Shown here piece by piece: positions 1-9,938 of a DNA stretch of 17,372 nt (positions are counted from its first letter, which is position 1; each line of letters starts with the position of its first letter). The notes beneath the pieces were generated by a model. It was not told where the DNA came from. It searched no databases and saw nothing but the letters and a program-made list of their open reading frames with translations. Origin of the DNA: Arsenophonus sp052174495 (GTDB lineage: Bacteria > Pseudomonadota > Gammaproteobacteria > Enterobacterales > Enterobacteriaceae). The stretch is taken from assembly GCA_052174495.1 (NCBI GenBank), contig JBQMRR010000018.1, positions 1 through 17,372 on the forward strand. Reading direction: 5' to 3'. The position numbers and the translations under genes were made by a program.

Positions 1-3000
1 TAGTCTGATAACAGTTTGGCGTAGAATCTTCTTCTCTTATCTCTTTTAATATAAAGAGATGCTAGTAATCCAATAGGGAGAGAAGGACGCTGTTATCTAA
101 ACTGCTGGTGTAATAATGTCATAAACGAGTGTTGCCAATAACGCCTGGCGAGATGAATGTTACTGCGAATAATACGTAACTGATAATGAATCCTATTTCA
201 TGGCATCAACTATATTCATTCTGCTTTTTTCTTTCTTGAATAATGAAAGAAAATATCGGTATCACATAATAATGTTATTAATAAAACCCGTCAAAATTTT
301 TGCAGGAATTCCTGTAAAGTATACCAAGGGGGTAAGTTATAGCACGCTTAATAAGCTATACCACAGTTACAGTGTTTTTATTATCAATCTGCATCAAATT
401 TCTTCTAGAGGTAATAATCCTTTTGTGCCGCGGCAAGAGATCTACCACATCTAATATCGATCTAGATAGAGATATAAAATCTAGCTACGGTAACCAGTAG
501 GCATTAGGTGTATCGTCTTATTAAGGTAGTTATCCAGCGCATAGATGGGCTATGCCGCGTAGGGCGTTCACTTCATGACCGTGAAGGCTTATTTATTATT
601 GACTCTGCTGATTAATTGATTTGTATCATGCTATAAGTGCATCATGATCTCTTCTCTATTTAATTGGCAACACATAGAAAACGTTACTGTGGATTGTAAA
701 CGACATAAGCAAGCTGCACATTAATTTCAGTAAAATGAATTATCACCTAATGAGCATTGAGTAATACTTGGTTGTCCGGCGCCGTTAAGTTAATAAAAGT
801 ATGCTATCTATATTTACTCCATTCTCCACGACAGGTTAGTTTTGGTATTCATTTTTCTGAAGGCGCCTGCCTTGGTATTTTCAGAAGTTAAATCTGCTAA
901 TCGCCACTAGCTATCAGTCACGTCCTACCAAAAGGTGCGCGATAACACTTACAAATAAACCGGTCTTCTTAGCAAGAGAAGAGGCACCCATTAGTTCACT
1001 TTTCCCCGTAATCTACCAGGCAACCAAAATTGCGTTGACATCGAATTTTTTAATAGTCATTAGAGCTGCTGATACAACAGTATAACCGCGCTAAGTTATC
1101 TAAACCTTTAGTTTAGCTAGTTAATTTCAACAGTCCTCTGGTTATTTATCAGGATCATTCTAACTCCAGTTGTATCCTGGAATCGCCGAAGCTTCTCCAG
1201 TATATCAATGCCTAGAATAGTGAACCCTCACCACAATAATTACTATCCCGTGAGTACTAGTTAGGTGTCAGTATATTATGCGCGGCAATGTAGCCTTTTG
1301 TTACTTGGGAGGTCGCTAAGACTATAGCGCCTTTGGCTAGAGCTAGCTTCAAGGAAATACTTAGTGATAAAAGGGTGTATAGCGAAGAAAATATCATCTC
1401 CAGGTGTTAGTATGTTGTTAGTATTGATGGATAGTAAGGGTTTTATCCATCCTGTCGATCGATAATCACGTTCATATATTTCAGTAACTAAACAAACTGG
1501 ATATTATTCATATATTTCCTTGACCGTGGTAGTTTCTACAAACTAGAAGTAGATGGCAAGGTATTTTCATTAATAATCGGTTAACCAGTAATTAATAGGT
1601 CCCTGACCTGCTGATTGCTTCAATTTATAGCTTCCGTTGATAAAGCTGAATATCAGTACGCTCAATTGGTTGGTTTCAAAGGCAATCTGTGTCTGTTCAT
1701 ATCTTGAACTCATATCAATTAATGGTTGCAGCTGCTTAATAATCGCTATATTTTCAGTCATGATAACTGCTCTTAGAGAGAGGAAGTCTTATCTTTCACT
1801 ATATTATTCAGTTAACTAATTAAATGATTTCTTTTATAACAGTGGGGGTCAATCTTCTAATCTTCCAGTAATAACAAGTTCAATGTAACATTGTTTCCAT
1901 ATCGAGGTCTTTCTGTTCTTTAATTTCAATTCTTAATGCGGTATTCCCTATTTACCGATAATATTAGCTGCTAATCTTCCTAGGTCATCTACTTTTTATC
2001 CTGCAATATCAGGATGTTTTCTGCACTCAGTGAGTGCTATTTTCATTCCACAGTTACAAATATTTTTAATACACTTTTGCTGGTTGTGATATTCTATCGT
2101 TATTGGGAAGACTAGATATTTATTGTATCCTAGATTGCTTAACAGAGATAAATAACGTCCATTTAGCGCATAATAATCTTGCTATCATCATGAATGTAAT
2201 ACTCATCACTAACCTTTAACCGTATTAATCTGCCGTTTGTCGGCATAGTAAAAATATTGAAAAACGAATTTTATAACGGCTGATAGTGAGTTCGGTTTTA
2301 GGGATAAATAGATCACGCAGTTCAAACTATATCAGCCACATTTAATCTCTGTCTCATCATTTTTTAGTTTTCAGTGACAAAAATCGCTTGAACTGTAATG
2401 CTCTCATCAGCTCATTTAGAAAATTTACTCACTGTGCAAACGAGTGTTGTACCATTCCACCCGATCTTGATTTAATCAATAAACCTGCTACAGGAAGGGG
2501 TATTACGTAGTATTTTTTGCTGATCTGAGTTTTATGATAGAGATTTGCGTGGATGTCAACGTCGATTTAATCGCCTTGCACTGTTTCCTCGGTTAACGCT
2601 AGTACTGGATAATAGGGTAGCAAAACGACGGTAAGATAAATGAGCAAGATTACAATTTATTCCTTCGATAATTCTGTACTCTTGTGAATTGACAGAAATA
2701 CCGATCAGATCTTTAATATTCAGGTAGATTAATATACTGGTAATATCCATTTTGATTATATTATTAATTTTGCTTATACTGTTATTCGAGTAGTAGAAAA
2801 ATAACTTCTAGTAGCTGGAAATGCCATACCGAATAAGATTAGTAGCGGAAATCACATTCTTGAAAAGTGAGAAGCTTAAGCCAGTGATATAATAGAAACT
2901 TCCATCAATAATTAAGATGACATTTTCGACGAAAACAAGTTAACCGTGGTCAGGATTGATGATTTTTATCTTCATTGTGTGACCGTCTTTCAATCTAGAT

Positions 3001-3814
3001 GTAGTTAATCAGCAGGTAGTTCAATCACAAGGTATAAAACGCTTTCAAGCTGCTTAGGTTCTGCGCAACTCGTGTACGACACTGGTTAACATTTTCATGG
3101 AGTCTTCCATCGCATACAGTATGATATTATAAAAGGAAAAATTGCTAATACCAGCGGATCCATCTCGCATAGCATTGTTGCTAGTCGGTGAAAAATCTGC
3201 ATATTCCTCTTTTTATGCTACACTCGTTTAGCTTTTGATAGTGCGCAAGATAGTCATGCAATCAGATGATTTGTTTCAATTTAGCCACCTAACAATTTCT
3301 ATGCTATCAGATACTCCACGCAAAATATACTGCATGGTAGATTTGTACTCGCTAGCCAACGTTTAAGTGTAATTTCATTAAGTTGATAGCGCTAGCCTTT
3401 CTAAGATTCATCATTTGTACCGTTTTGGTGATGCCTTCGGTAATTGACTTTTTACCTTTTTTATAATAAAATGAATGTTCTATTTGTAACTAGAACACGG
3501 TTTTTGACTGATGATGAGGATAAGTTGCGTAATTACATGCATGCGCATTGGCAATCTATTGCTGTTTGTTAGTCAGGTCGATAACTCATTACCAACTAAC
3601 GTCGAGCAACGATGATAAATATCTAGCTTGCCAAAATTCTTAGGATGTTTATGTTGATCTTTAATATTCTATTGTGTTTGACGACATTATGAATAGGTGC
3701 AGTTGATGATTAGTTATTTAAGAGAGAGTTATAAATAACGCGCTTGGCTTCAAGATAATAAGCAATCAATCTAGTACTCGCAAACTTTAGTATTTTGACC
3801 CTTCTGTTTTATCA
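1..3814. other. Gene-free eroded DNA, left part
   Basis: No reading frame here gives a protein I recognise. The longest open stretches (200-454 plus, 1570-1761 minus, 2556-2750 minus) are 63 to 84 codons, have no convincing ribosome-binding site and resemble no family I know. A minus-strand frame at 914-1090 is open for about 59 codons with a single internal stop and reads protein-like, but I could not identify it. In E. coli the genes beyond priC and ybaM are mscK, acrR, acrA and acrB. I looked for pieces of AcrA, AcrB and AcrR and found none I could defend. I infer remnants of several genes, too decayed to name by eye. Confidence 0.6.
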
Positions 3815-4054
3815 TTGATTAAGAGCTATTTTCTTACTTATTCAGTGCTAGTCGTAGTCCCTGCACTGTTAGGTAACCCTAACATTCCAATTAGCTCAGT
3901 TGCTGATATAAGGATAATCAGATTACCTCACGAGAATAAGGATACCAATTTGGCTAGTTTTTTAGGAGTAAGACTTATCCACTTCAGAAATAATGCATTC
4001 GTATTTTTTACAAGAGCGATTAAGGACATTTCAGTAAATCAAGTTTCAGAATAG

Positions 4055-6828
4055 ATTAGATCAGTAATTAATGCAATGTAAATTCTTTTATATTCACAGC
4101 AGCTACAATATGTTAGCGATGCCAGTTATTACGATTTAAAACTTTATTTCTAAGTATAATTAGATTTTTCTAAAAAAATTTTCATAAAAATAAGTCAAAT
4201 AAGTTATCTTTACAGCTAAAGATAGAATCAAAAAATATATCATTATTTTGATATTTCTTTTTATATACCGGAAAAGAAAGCTTTTTAGATAGATTGCAGT
4301 TATTCTGGAAGAGAAAAGTTTTGCAACAGGTAGAGAAAATTGAAAAATATCATGATTTACGTTTAATAATTATTATATAGAATGAATCAAGTCTGTGTTT
4401 AAATGTACTAGAAAATAGCTAAAAATCAGTATCCCTTTTAATAGGTTTATTAAAAAGCTTATTAGTAGAGGTAGCCGAGAATAATAATCTATGTTGATAT
4501 TAGGAAATTTAATCGCTCTTTAAAGCAGCGCGAACGCTATTCATTTTTACTAAAATGAGATAGGAGTAGTTTATTTGAACTATTGTAAGTGAAACTTTTA
4601 ATGGAGTCTGTATGCATTGAATAATACACAAAATTTTATAGATATTAATTATAAGTTTATATTAATAACTATTGTTTTTTATTTTATGTATTTTTTCTGA
4701 TAAAGAAAAAACTCATTGTTTTTTCAAAAAAGGAGAATCTATATATATAAAATATAGCCTGCTGTCATATAGCATGACATTTATACGCACCTTATTTTAA
4801 GGAATTCTTTCATCAGAAAGGCAATTCTATTTTTCCGGTTTTTGCAAGCCGTTATTTTCAGTGTCTCTTTATACCTTTAAGAAGAGAGGTGCCTCGTTTA
4901 CTTCTCGATAAGAAACCATGTAATACAGAGTTTTAAAACGCCTTTCTATAGAATATGGCTAATATAGTGTCTGATTATCTCTTCCTGTATTAAGATTTCT
5001 GTCGGAGTACTGCTTATAAGTCAGGTGGTTATAGTATGATATGTAACCAACTCCCCTCAAGTAATGCCATAGTTTTGACGCGGATATCGGTTGCTGTAAA
5101 GTAGGACCCGAAGCATTTCACGCTATAATAATTCCCCTTTTATTTTTTAGCGAAGTGCATTTTTCCAATAATCATCCGTACTATTTTTTCAGGTAAGGAT
5201 ACTACTGCTTCCTTGACATGGATTTACTTCAAACTAAGAACACTTGGATTTATTAGATCATTTTTTGAAAAACAGCTCCTATCATGCAGCATGTTTAAAA
5301 TCCAGATATCTACTGATAACGGAAATATTAGGATGCAAATCTTGATTGAGTTATCACCATAAATTTGCAAGGCACAGAAGATATAAATTTTAATACCCTC
5401 TTTCTGTGCGCACTTCAATATAGTGTAAAGTAGCAGCCAGAAATAGAGCTTTTAGTGTAGTTGCCAATTATCGTTAAAAAAGGCTAAATGGATATATTGA
5501 AAGTAACGTATTCCCAGTTTGCACTCAGATAAAATATGAGTCTACTATCTCTAATTGCTACTCGATAGCTTTAAACCAGTATGAACTACAATTTTTAACT
5601 TACAGATTTGGGAAAAATAGCAGTGAAAACATTTAGGATAAGTTCAGCAGTAGCGACCAGATAAATCCCATGGCACAAGTGTTGCATGCAAACATTTATT
5701 TGACAGCATAGACTGATTCATAAGTTGATATTTCACCGTGTTTTAAGTAAGTTATTTCAGTCGTCATAGATGATGAAAAGTAGTTTAATTAGAGGAATGT
5801 ATATCTGCGTAAATTACCTCTGGATATCTTATTATAGAAATAGAAATTATCATTCTGCCCGCATTTATCAGGTCTATTTGCTCCAGTTGTCTTTACGTTT
5901 ACCACATGAGCTAAGGGGGCCTGGATTACTCCTAATTCTCTATCTATAAAGGAGTGAATTCATTAGCAAGTATACTTTCAGCTCATTGTCCTCAATGTAG
6001 TTATATCTCTAACGTCATCAGCTGGAGGCCTTCTATCTAGATATTGCTGAAAATCTCAGATAATCATGATTAGAAGTAATAATATTGCTTATCAAGAAAA
6101 AATTGGAATCGGAGTTGGATGAAACTGCTATATAGCTTTTTTGGTGACAAAATTTAGTCAGTCTGTCATTATTAATTTCGAGAGGAAGATCTATAAACAT
6201 CTTTAGAAGTCAAGTAATTTAACAGATGAAGTCGCATGTTCTCTTCTTGATTTTATCCAATTTGCGTTTTCTAGAAAAATTTTTCGAGCTATCTAAACAA
6301 TTTTCTGAAAAGATTAATATATCAATATAGCATAAAGCAAGACTTAGATGATGAATCTGCTAGAAGCATTGTAGATCATAATTGCTACGTTAAAGAGTTT
6401 AATATAGAGTATATTAGCTCTTTTTAAGTCTATTTTTAATAAGAATCTACCATTTGTCAGGGATGAAAAAATGGTACATAACCTTTACTAGCAACCACGA
6501 AATTACTCACCATCGCTTAATAAGCTTAAGTAATTAGATAGTTATTTATAAAAATTGTATATTAAAAATGCAAACAATTATATTAGCCAATTTAAAGATG
6601 GCTGAATATAGTCTATAGGTATAGAGACGTTTTATTTTACTAAATTATCTAGCCTGGAAAAGATTATTTGAAATCAAACAATTGAAATGCAGTCGTGGTT
6701 ATATTTTGCTTTGCTAGCAAAGCAAAAACCTTTCCTATAATATAGCTGTATATAAACTTTATTTAAAGTAAGACATATATTCACATAGAGATTGATATCT
6801 GTTGAACTAGATTGATAGGGTTTTAATT
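4055..6828. other. Gene-free AT-rich DNA, right part
   Basis: This stretch holds no recognisable gene. A 79-codon open frame just before it (3815-4054, plus) and a 64-codon one within it (5224-5418, minus) have no family signature and no clear ribosome-binding site, so I do not call them. By eye the stretch from about 4,050 to 4,800 and again from 6,250 to 6,830 is richer in A and T than the first 3.8 kb, which may mean older decay or a different origin. The only ordered element I see is a perfect palindrome at 6704-6727. Confidence 0.55.
6704..6727. repeat. Perfect 24-nt palindrome
   Basis: The left half TTTTGCTTTGCT is followed at once by its exact reverse complement. As RNA it would form a hairpin of ten base pairs with a CTAG loop. 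It lies about 175 bases beyond the 3' end of the tRNA gene, with no long T run on either side, so it is at best a weak bidirectional terminator. A remnant repeat or protein-binding site is also possible. Confidence 0.5.
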
Positions 6829-6855
6829 AAAAAAGAAAAATCTAGCTTAGCTAGA
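6829..6855 (-). terminator. Likely terminator of the tRNA-Leu transcript
   Basis: Read on the minus strand, TCTAGC and GCTAGA pair around a TAA loop and are followed directly by a T-rich tail (TTTTTCTTTTTT). The hairpin begins 46 bases beyond the tRNA 3' end, the usual place for a rho-independent terminator. The stem is only six base pairs, but the T tract is strong. Confidence 0.6.
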
Positions 6856-6901
6856 ATTCGAAATACTAAAAAGATATCATCTGATGTCCATTAATGTTCT
6901 G

Positions 6902-6986
6902 TGGTGCCGAAGGCCGGACTTGAACCAGCACGCCCAAAGGCGGTTAATTTTGAATCAACTGCGTCTACCAATTTCGCCACTTCGGC
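6902..6986 (-). tRNA. leuX: tRNA-Leu with anticodon CAA
   Basis: Read on the minus strand this 85-nt gene folds as a class II tRNA. The acceptor stem GCCGAAG pairs with CTTCGGC and is followed by an encoded ACCA end. The D arm is GTGGCGAAATTGGTAGACGC. The anticodon loop is TTCAAAA, giving CAA, which reads UUG leucine codons. The long variable arm is CGCC paired with GGCG, and the T loop is TTCAAGT. The sequence closely follows E. coli leuX from end to end. One G-U pair in the anticodon stem and one in the T stem are mild erosion that should not stop folding. It stands alone in a long gene-free tract, with its own promoter-like and terminator-like sequences, so it is probably a one-gene transcript. 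Confidence 0.95.
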
Positions 6987-7018
6987 ATTGAAAGAAATAA
7001 TTATAAGAAAATAAAGTT

Positions 7019-7046
7019 ATTATACTTGTCATCTCGTCAGATGCAA
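7019..7046 (-). promoter_or_regulatory. Likely sigma-70 promoter of the tRNA gene
   Basis: On the minus strand there is a perfect -10 hexamer TATAAT (7019-7024), 16 bases after a poor -35 candidate TTGCAT (7041-7046). This would start transcription about 25 bases before the tRNA. A second TATAAT lies nearer the gene (around 6996-7001) but has no -35 partner that I can see. Confidence 0.5.
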
Positions 7047-7522
7047 CTGTTATTTATTATTGATGAGATTAATTGTTTTAAAAGCAATCATTTGTCTGAT
7101 TCAAGTAAATTTTGTTCGCTAACTGTCAGGATAGTTATAAAATTATTGTTATAGCATTTTGACCAAGTTTCTTTTAATTCAGTTATGAATCTATTTATTC
7201 CTGGATTTCTCTAACGGCGATCTGTTGATCTGCAATGATAGTTTTCATCATTCCAATAATACTTTTTAGTAAAAAAGTAGAGAATTTTTATTACTTATTT
7301 CTAGCATTATGCAATTTCTTAGTAGGTAGTGAGTTTGATGTTACTAAAAGTTCTCTGATCAGTATTTAGATAATATCATTAAAAACTTCCTTAGTAGGTA
7401 AATTTGCTTTGCTATTGTATGTTAATTTTGACGAAAAAATTAAAGAGTAGCTTATCAATTATCATTGAGTTATTAACAAATCTAGTGTATGGCGATCAGA
7501 TTACGTTCTGTTCTAATATTTC

Positions 7523-8762
7523 CTAAATTATCAGTTCTTCATCCTTAAATTAGATGTTGTTTATTACCAGAATCAGCAAGTTAATCTTCTTAGCTGCAGT
7601 TCTATCTTTTCTGAGCAGATTGGAGCAGATTAAGTGCCATTGAAAGGGTTACTTTCTAAAGTGCAGTGCTTTTACGCGTTAAATTCATAGCCTAACTGTC
7701 TCAAAACTTAATTTAATCAGATTCGTCGTTCTTATTGACATCAGTGCACTAACGGAAATTCATAGAATGCTAGCAGTTCTTTTTGATTATTCTCAAGTTT
7801 TCTCATCGTTGCAGGAAACGTTAAAAACCTTGCTAACAAAGCATTAAAAGTTTTATTAGCAGCATCATAACTTTCTGTTGCTTAGAGGAGGGCTCTACAC
7901 AGCTCTCATCTTAACTTTCTGTTACATGCCTTTTAAGATGAAGGTAACGCATCAGATTTTTATTTTGTATACTAATAGGATTGGTACTGCATATCCAGAA
8001 CATCTTTGGTATTGCATTCTAAAAACCAATGATATCCATCTCCTGTAGCAAGCCTAGAGATTTGGTTAAGCTACTTGCTCGTAAGTAATTAAGAAGTTTA
8101 GCCTACTTCGCTTGTTATTTTTGATAGCTACCTTTGATCGGAACGAGCTTTTTATGTCCATTTACAGTGCCGACAATAAATACCTAGTAGGCAAAGGTGA
8201 TTATCTTCTCTAACAGAATGACATATGCCTTCAGCCAAGAAGTAAATGTAGGTATTTTGCTTAAATTATGCAGTCGCTCATTACTGATCATCTTCAAGTA
8301 TTACTGTTTCAGTCTACTGCTACTACTAGTAGAGAGATCATGTGCTTTTCATCGAGAAAACCTATAGCTTCATAAAAATCACCAATAGCTGTACCTAATA
8401 AAATATTATAGCTATGAGAGCAACTCTTTGCTACTTTTGCGCATTTCAGATAAAGCAGTAATGAGCTGTTAATATAATATTCCGTTTTTTATTGTGATCC
8501 ATGATCTTAGAAACTTTAATCTCAACATTCCTCCATACCAGTCTGCATAAAGTTCGTTGTAGCAGATAACTGTTACAGATAACAGCATAGAGACATCAGC
8601 CGACAAGACAGCATTCAGCATCTTATCGCCGCATATCCCCCTTCTAGTACAGCCTCAACAGGAGTGCTATCAGTTTCCTAGTGAAATTACGAATGATTTT
8701 ATGTAAGAATCAGAGATAATATCTGATTTTGTAAAGAATATTTGTAGGCTAAATTTTTTCAT
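7523..8762 (-). pseudogene. IS256-family transposase, multiply broken
   Basis: This was the DDE transposase that moved the element by cutting and joining DNA at its ends. Minus-strand frames, switching several times, can be aligned with the family almost end to end. From the N-terminus they read MKKFSLQIFF, then PVEAVLEGG and KMLNAVLSADV (family: helix before the DDE core), then VEIKVSKIMDHNKKR, then YIYFLAEGICHSVRED (family: YVYFWADGIYFNVR, first catalytic aspartate region, here D changed to E), then IVGTVNGHKKLVPIKGSY, then KELLAFYEFPLVH and IRTTNLI (family: LLAFYDFPAEHW.HIRTTNPIES), then FETVRL, and FKDEELII before the stop. Many stops and frameshifts rule out function. About 413 codons in length fits the family. 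The start at 8762 is inferred from length. Confidence 0.85.
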
Positions 8763-8822
8763 GGCACATCATCTCTCTGCTGTTAAAATCATCTAAAATT
8801 AATCATCAGAATACGTCATATT

Positions 8823-8850
8823 ATCCTTGAAGCTCCACACACCAGAAATG
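8823..8850 (-). repeat. Putative IS256 end sequence, shared with 15545-15572
   Basis: Read on the minus strand, 22 of these 28 bases match the plus-strand sequence at 15545-15572 just behind htpG, the core being GGTGTRTGGAGYTTC. It lies about 60 bases before the inferred transposase start, where a terminal inverted repeat should be. A shorter copy (GTGTGGAGCT) occurs at 9128-9137. Confidence 0.45.
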
Positions 8851-9154
8851 ATATAACTCTATGCTGAGAACAATATATAAAAATTGCTTTTAATAAATTA
8901 AAAGTTTACCTTTCTAATATTAAAAGTGATTCCATACAAGAAGTTGAGCGTACTACTATCGTAGATAATAGTACGAATTTCTATGATAGAAACAATCTAA
9001 ATAATGCCCGAAATAATAGTTAAATTATTTTTATCAACGCTTTTTAGATGGATTTGCAAGTAATTAAGATGTCTTCTTTATTCTTAAAATCCTTTTTGAT
9101 TATATGAAAAGTTTTGAGTGTCCTATAGTGTGGAGCTTATTTAATTAAATTCTA
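8851..9154. other. Gap between IS copy 1 and the priC terminator
   Basis: I see no gene here. In E. coli the small gene ybaM sits next to priC on this side. I looked on the minus strand for a YbaM remnant and found nothing convincing. The gap holds a long hairpin (8949-8975) and a ten-base element (9128-9137) that is the exact inverted copy of 8831-8840. Confidence 0.5.
8949..8975. repeat. Twelve-base-pair hairpin with GTA loop
   Basis: CGTACTACTATC and GATAATAGTACG face each other around a three-base GTA loop with one mismatch. As minus-strand RNA the mismatch becomes a G-U pair, so the stem is fully paired. There is no T run after it on either strand, so a terminator is unlikely. It lies downstream of priC beyond that gene's own terminator. 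Confidence 0.5.
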
Positions 9155-9191
9155 GAATAAAATTAAATTAATGGTAATTTTAATTGCCATT
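9155..9191 (-). terminator. Likely terminator of priC
   Basis: On the minus strand AATGGCAATT and AATTACCATT form a ten-base-pair stem (one G-T pair) with a two-base AA loop, followed by the T-rich tail AATTTAATTTTATT. The hairpin begins 56 bases after the priC stop codon. The stem is AT-rich, as expected in this genome. Confidence 0.55.
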
Positions 9192-9247
9192 GTAAGAGGG
9201 AGAGGAGGGAGCGTATTCTAGATTGATTAATATCACTTATATTATTT

Positions 9248-9796
9248 TTATTCAAAACTATTATTTTTATAGCGTTTAATGGTTCTTTCTATGCGTAGAA
9301 GGGACTGACGGCATCTCATTAATCTTCCTGCTAATGCCACTATTTGCTGTTGTAACTTCTGGCAAGCTCCAAATGACTGCTGTTTATCTAATCGTTGTTT
9401 TCGATCAATTACCATAGTGATTAAACGACGCTCATAATCTTGATGTTGAACTAAACGTTCATAGAGATCGACGGTTTTTTCTTTTTGATTATCATAGTTT
9501 TTTTGTTCTCTTAAAATTTGTGTTGCAGATTCACGCGTTATAGCCCCAATTTGGGCAATAATTTTTTCTGTTAAAAAAGTAACCTGTTCTGAACGTAATG
9601 TTATAGCAGCATGCTTTAATTGATTAAAATGTTCTTTGATTTCGAATAAACATTCGCTTAATTGATAGCTTTTTCGATAAAATAATTTATCATCAAAACG
9701 TAATCTTATAAAAGAAGAGTCTGCAATAGGTTTTATTTTTTCTGACAATGCTTCAATTTGTTCTTCAAGGATGTTTAGCAACTTTTGTGTTTTCAT
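9248..9796 (-). CDS. priC: PriC, primosomal replication protein N''
   Basis: PriC restarts stalled chromosome replication in the cytoplasm by recognising forks and helping DnaC load the DnaB helicase onto SSB-coated DNA, with or without Rep. The 182-residue product is close to the 175 residues of E. coli PriC and aligns along its length. It starts MKTQKLLNILEEQIEAL (E. coli MKTALLLEKLEGQL), carries RFDDKLF near residue 34, AQIGAITRES near 81-90, and the best-conserved block HQDYERRL at 118-125 with MVIDRKQRL after it (E. coli HQDFERRLREMVAERRARL), and ends with the basic helix RCRQSLLRIERTIKR. The start codon is set by this match; no strong ribosome-binding site is seen. It is transcribed away from apt and dnaX, as in E. 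coli, with a terminator behind it. The frame is intact while both flanks are decayed, which argues that it is still under selection. Lysine-rich drift is typical of AT-rich symbionts. Confidence 0.93.
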   Translation of the reverse strand: MKTQKLLNILEEQIEALSEKIKPIADSSFIRLRFDDKLFYRKSYQLSECLFEIKEHFNQLKHAAITLRSEQVTFLTEKIIAQIGAITRESATQILREQKNYDNQKEKTVDLYERLVQHQDYERRLITMVIDRKQRLDKQQSFGACQKLQQQIVALAGRLMRCRQSLLRIERTIKRYKNNSFE

Positions 9797-9938
9797 ATAT
9801 TAAGCCATGATAATAAAATATGTAATTGCGATTTAATTTTTATAGCAAAAACACGCTCTTTTGTTAAGATAGTTATTATAACTTTATAGTAGCTTTTATA
9901 GATTGAAGTATTTGATTATTTTATCTATCATAATAATA

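Larger units (their letters stand above)
7481..8850 (-). mobile_element. Decayed IS256-family insertion sequence, copy 1
   Basis: A ruined transposase gene at 7523-8762 is flanked by two end-like sequences. Read inward on the plus strand the left end carries AGTGTATGGCGATC (from 7484). Read inward on the minus strand the right end carries GGTGTGTGGAGCTTC (8829-8843). They match only partly (GTGT.TGG), so the exact ends are inferred. The resulting length of about 1.37 kb is normal for an IS256-family element. I could not identify a target-site duplication. A second copy of the same element lies between htpG and adk. Confidence 0.7.

Noticed and set aside
200..454. 84-codon open frame on the plus strand
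   Set aside because: No family resemblance, no clear ribosome-binding site, and its composition is that of translated AT-rich non-coding DNA.
1570..1761. 63-codon open frame on the minus strand
   Set aside because: It reads fairly protein-like but matches no family I know and has no supported start; it may be a gene fragment but cannot be defended.
2556..2750. 64-codon open frame on the minus strand
   Set aside because: No recognised domain and no ribosome-binding site; at most a fragment of an unknown dead gene.
3815..4054. 79-codon open frame on the plus strand with a hydrophobic N-terminus
   Set aside because: The start looks a little like a signal peptide, but the rest matches nothing, and random AT-rich DNA often gives such hydrophobic stretches.
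9192..9247. Possible ybaM remnant downstream of priC
   Set aside because: The space is too short and the minus-strand translation shows none of the YbaM residues.
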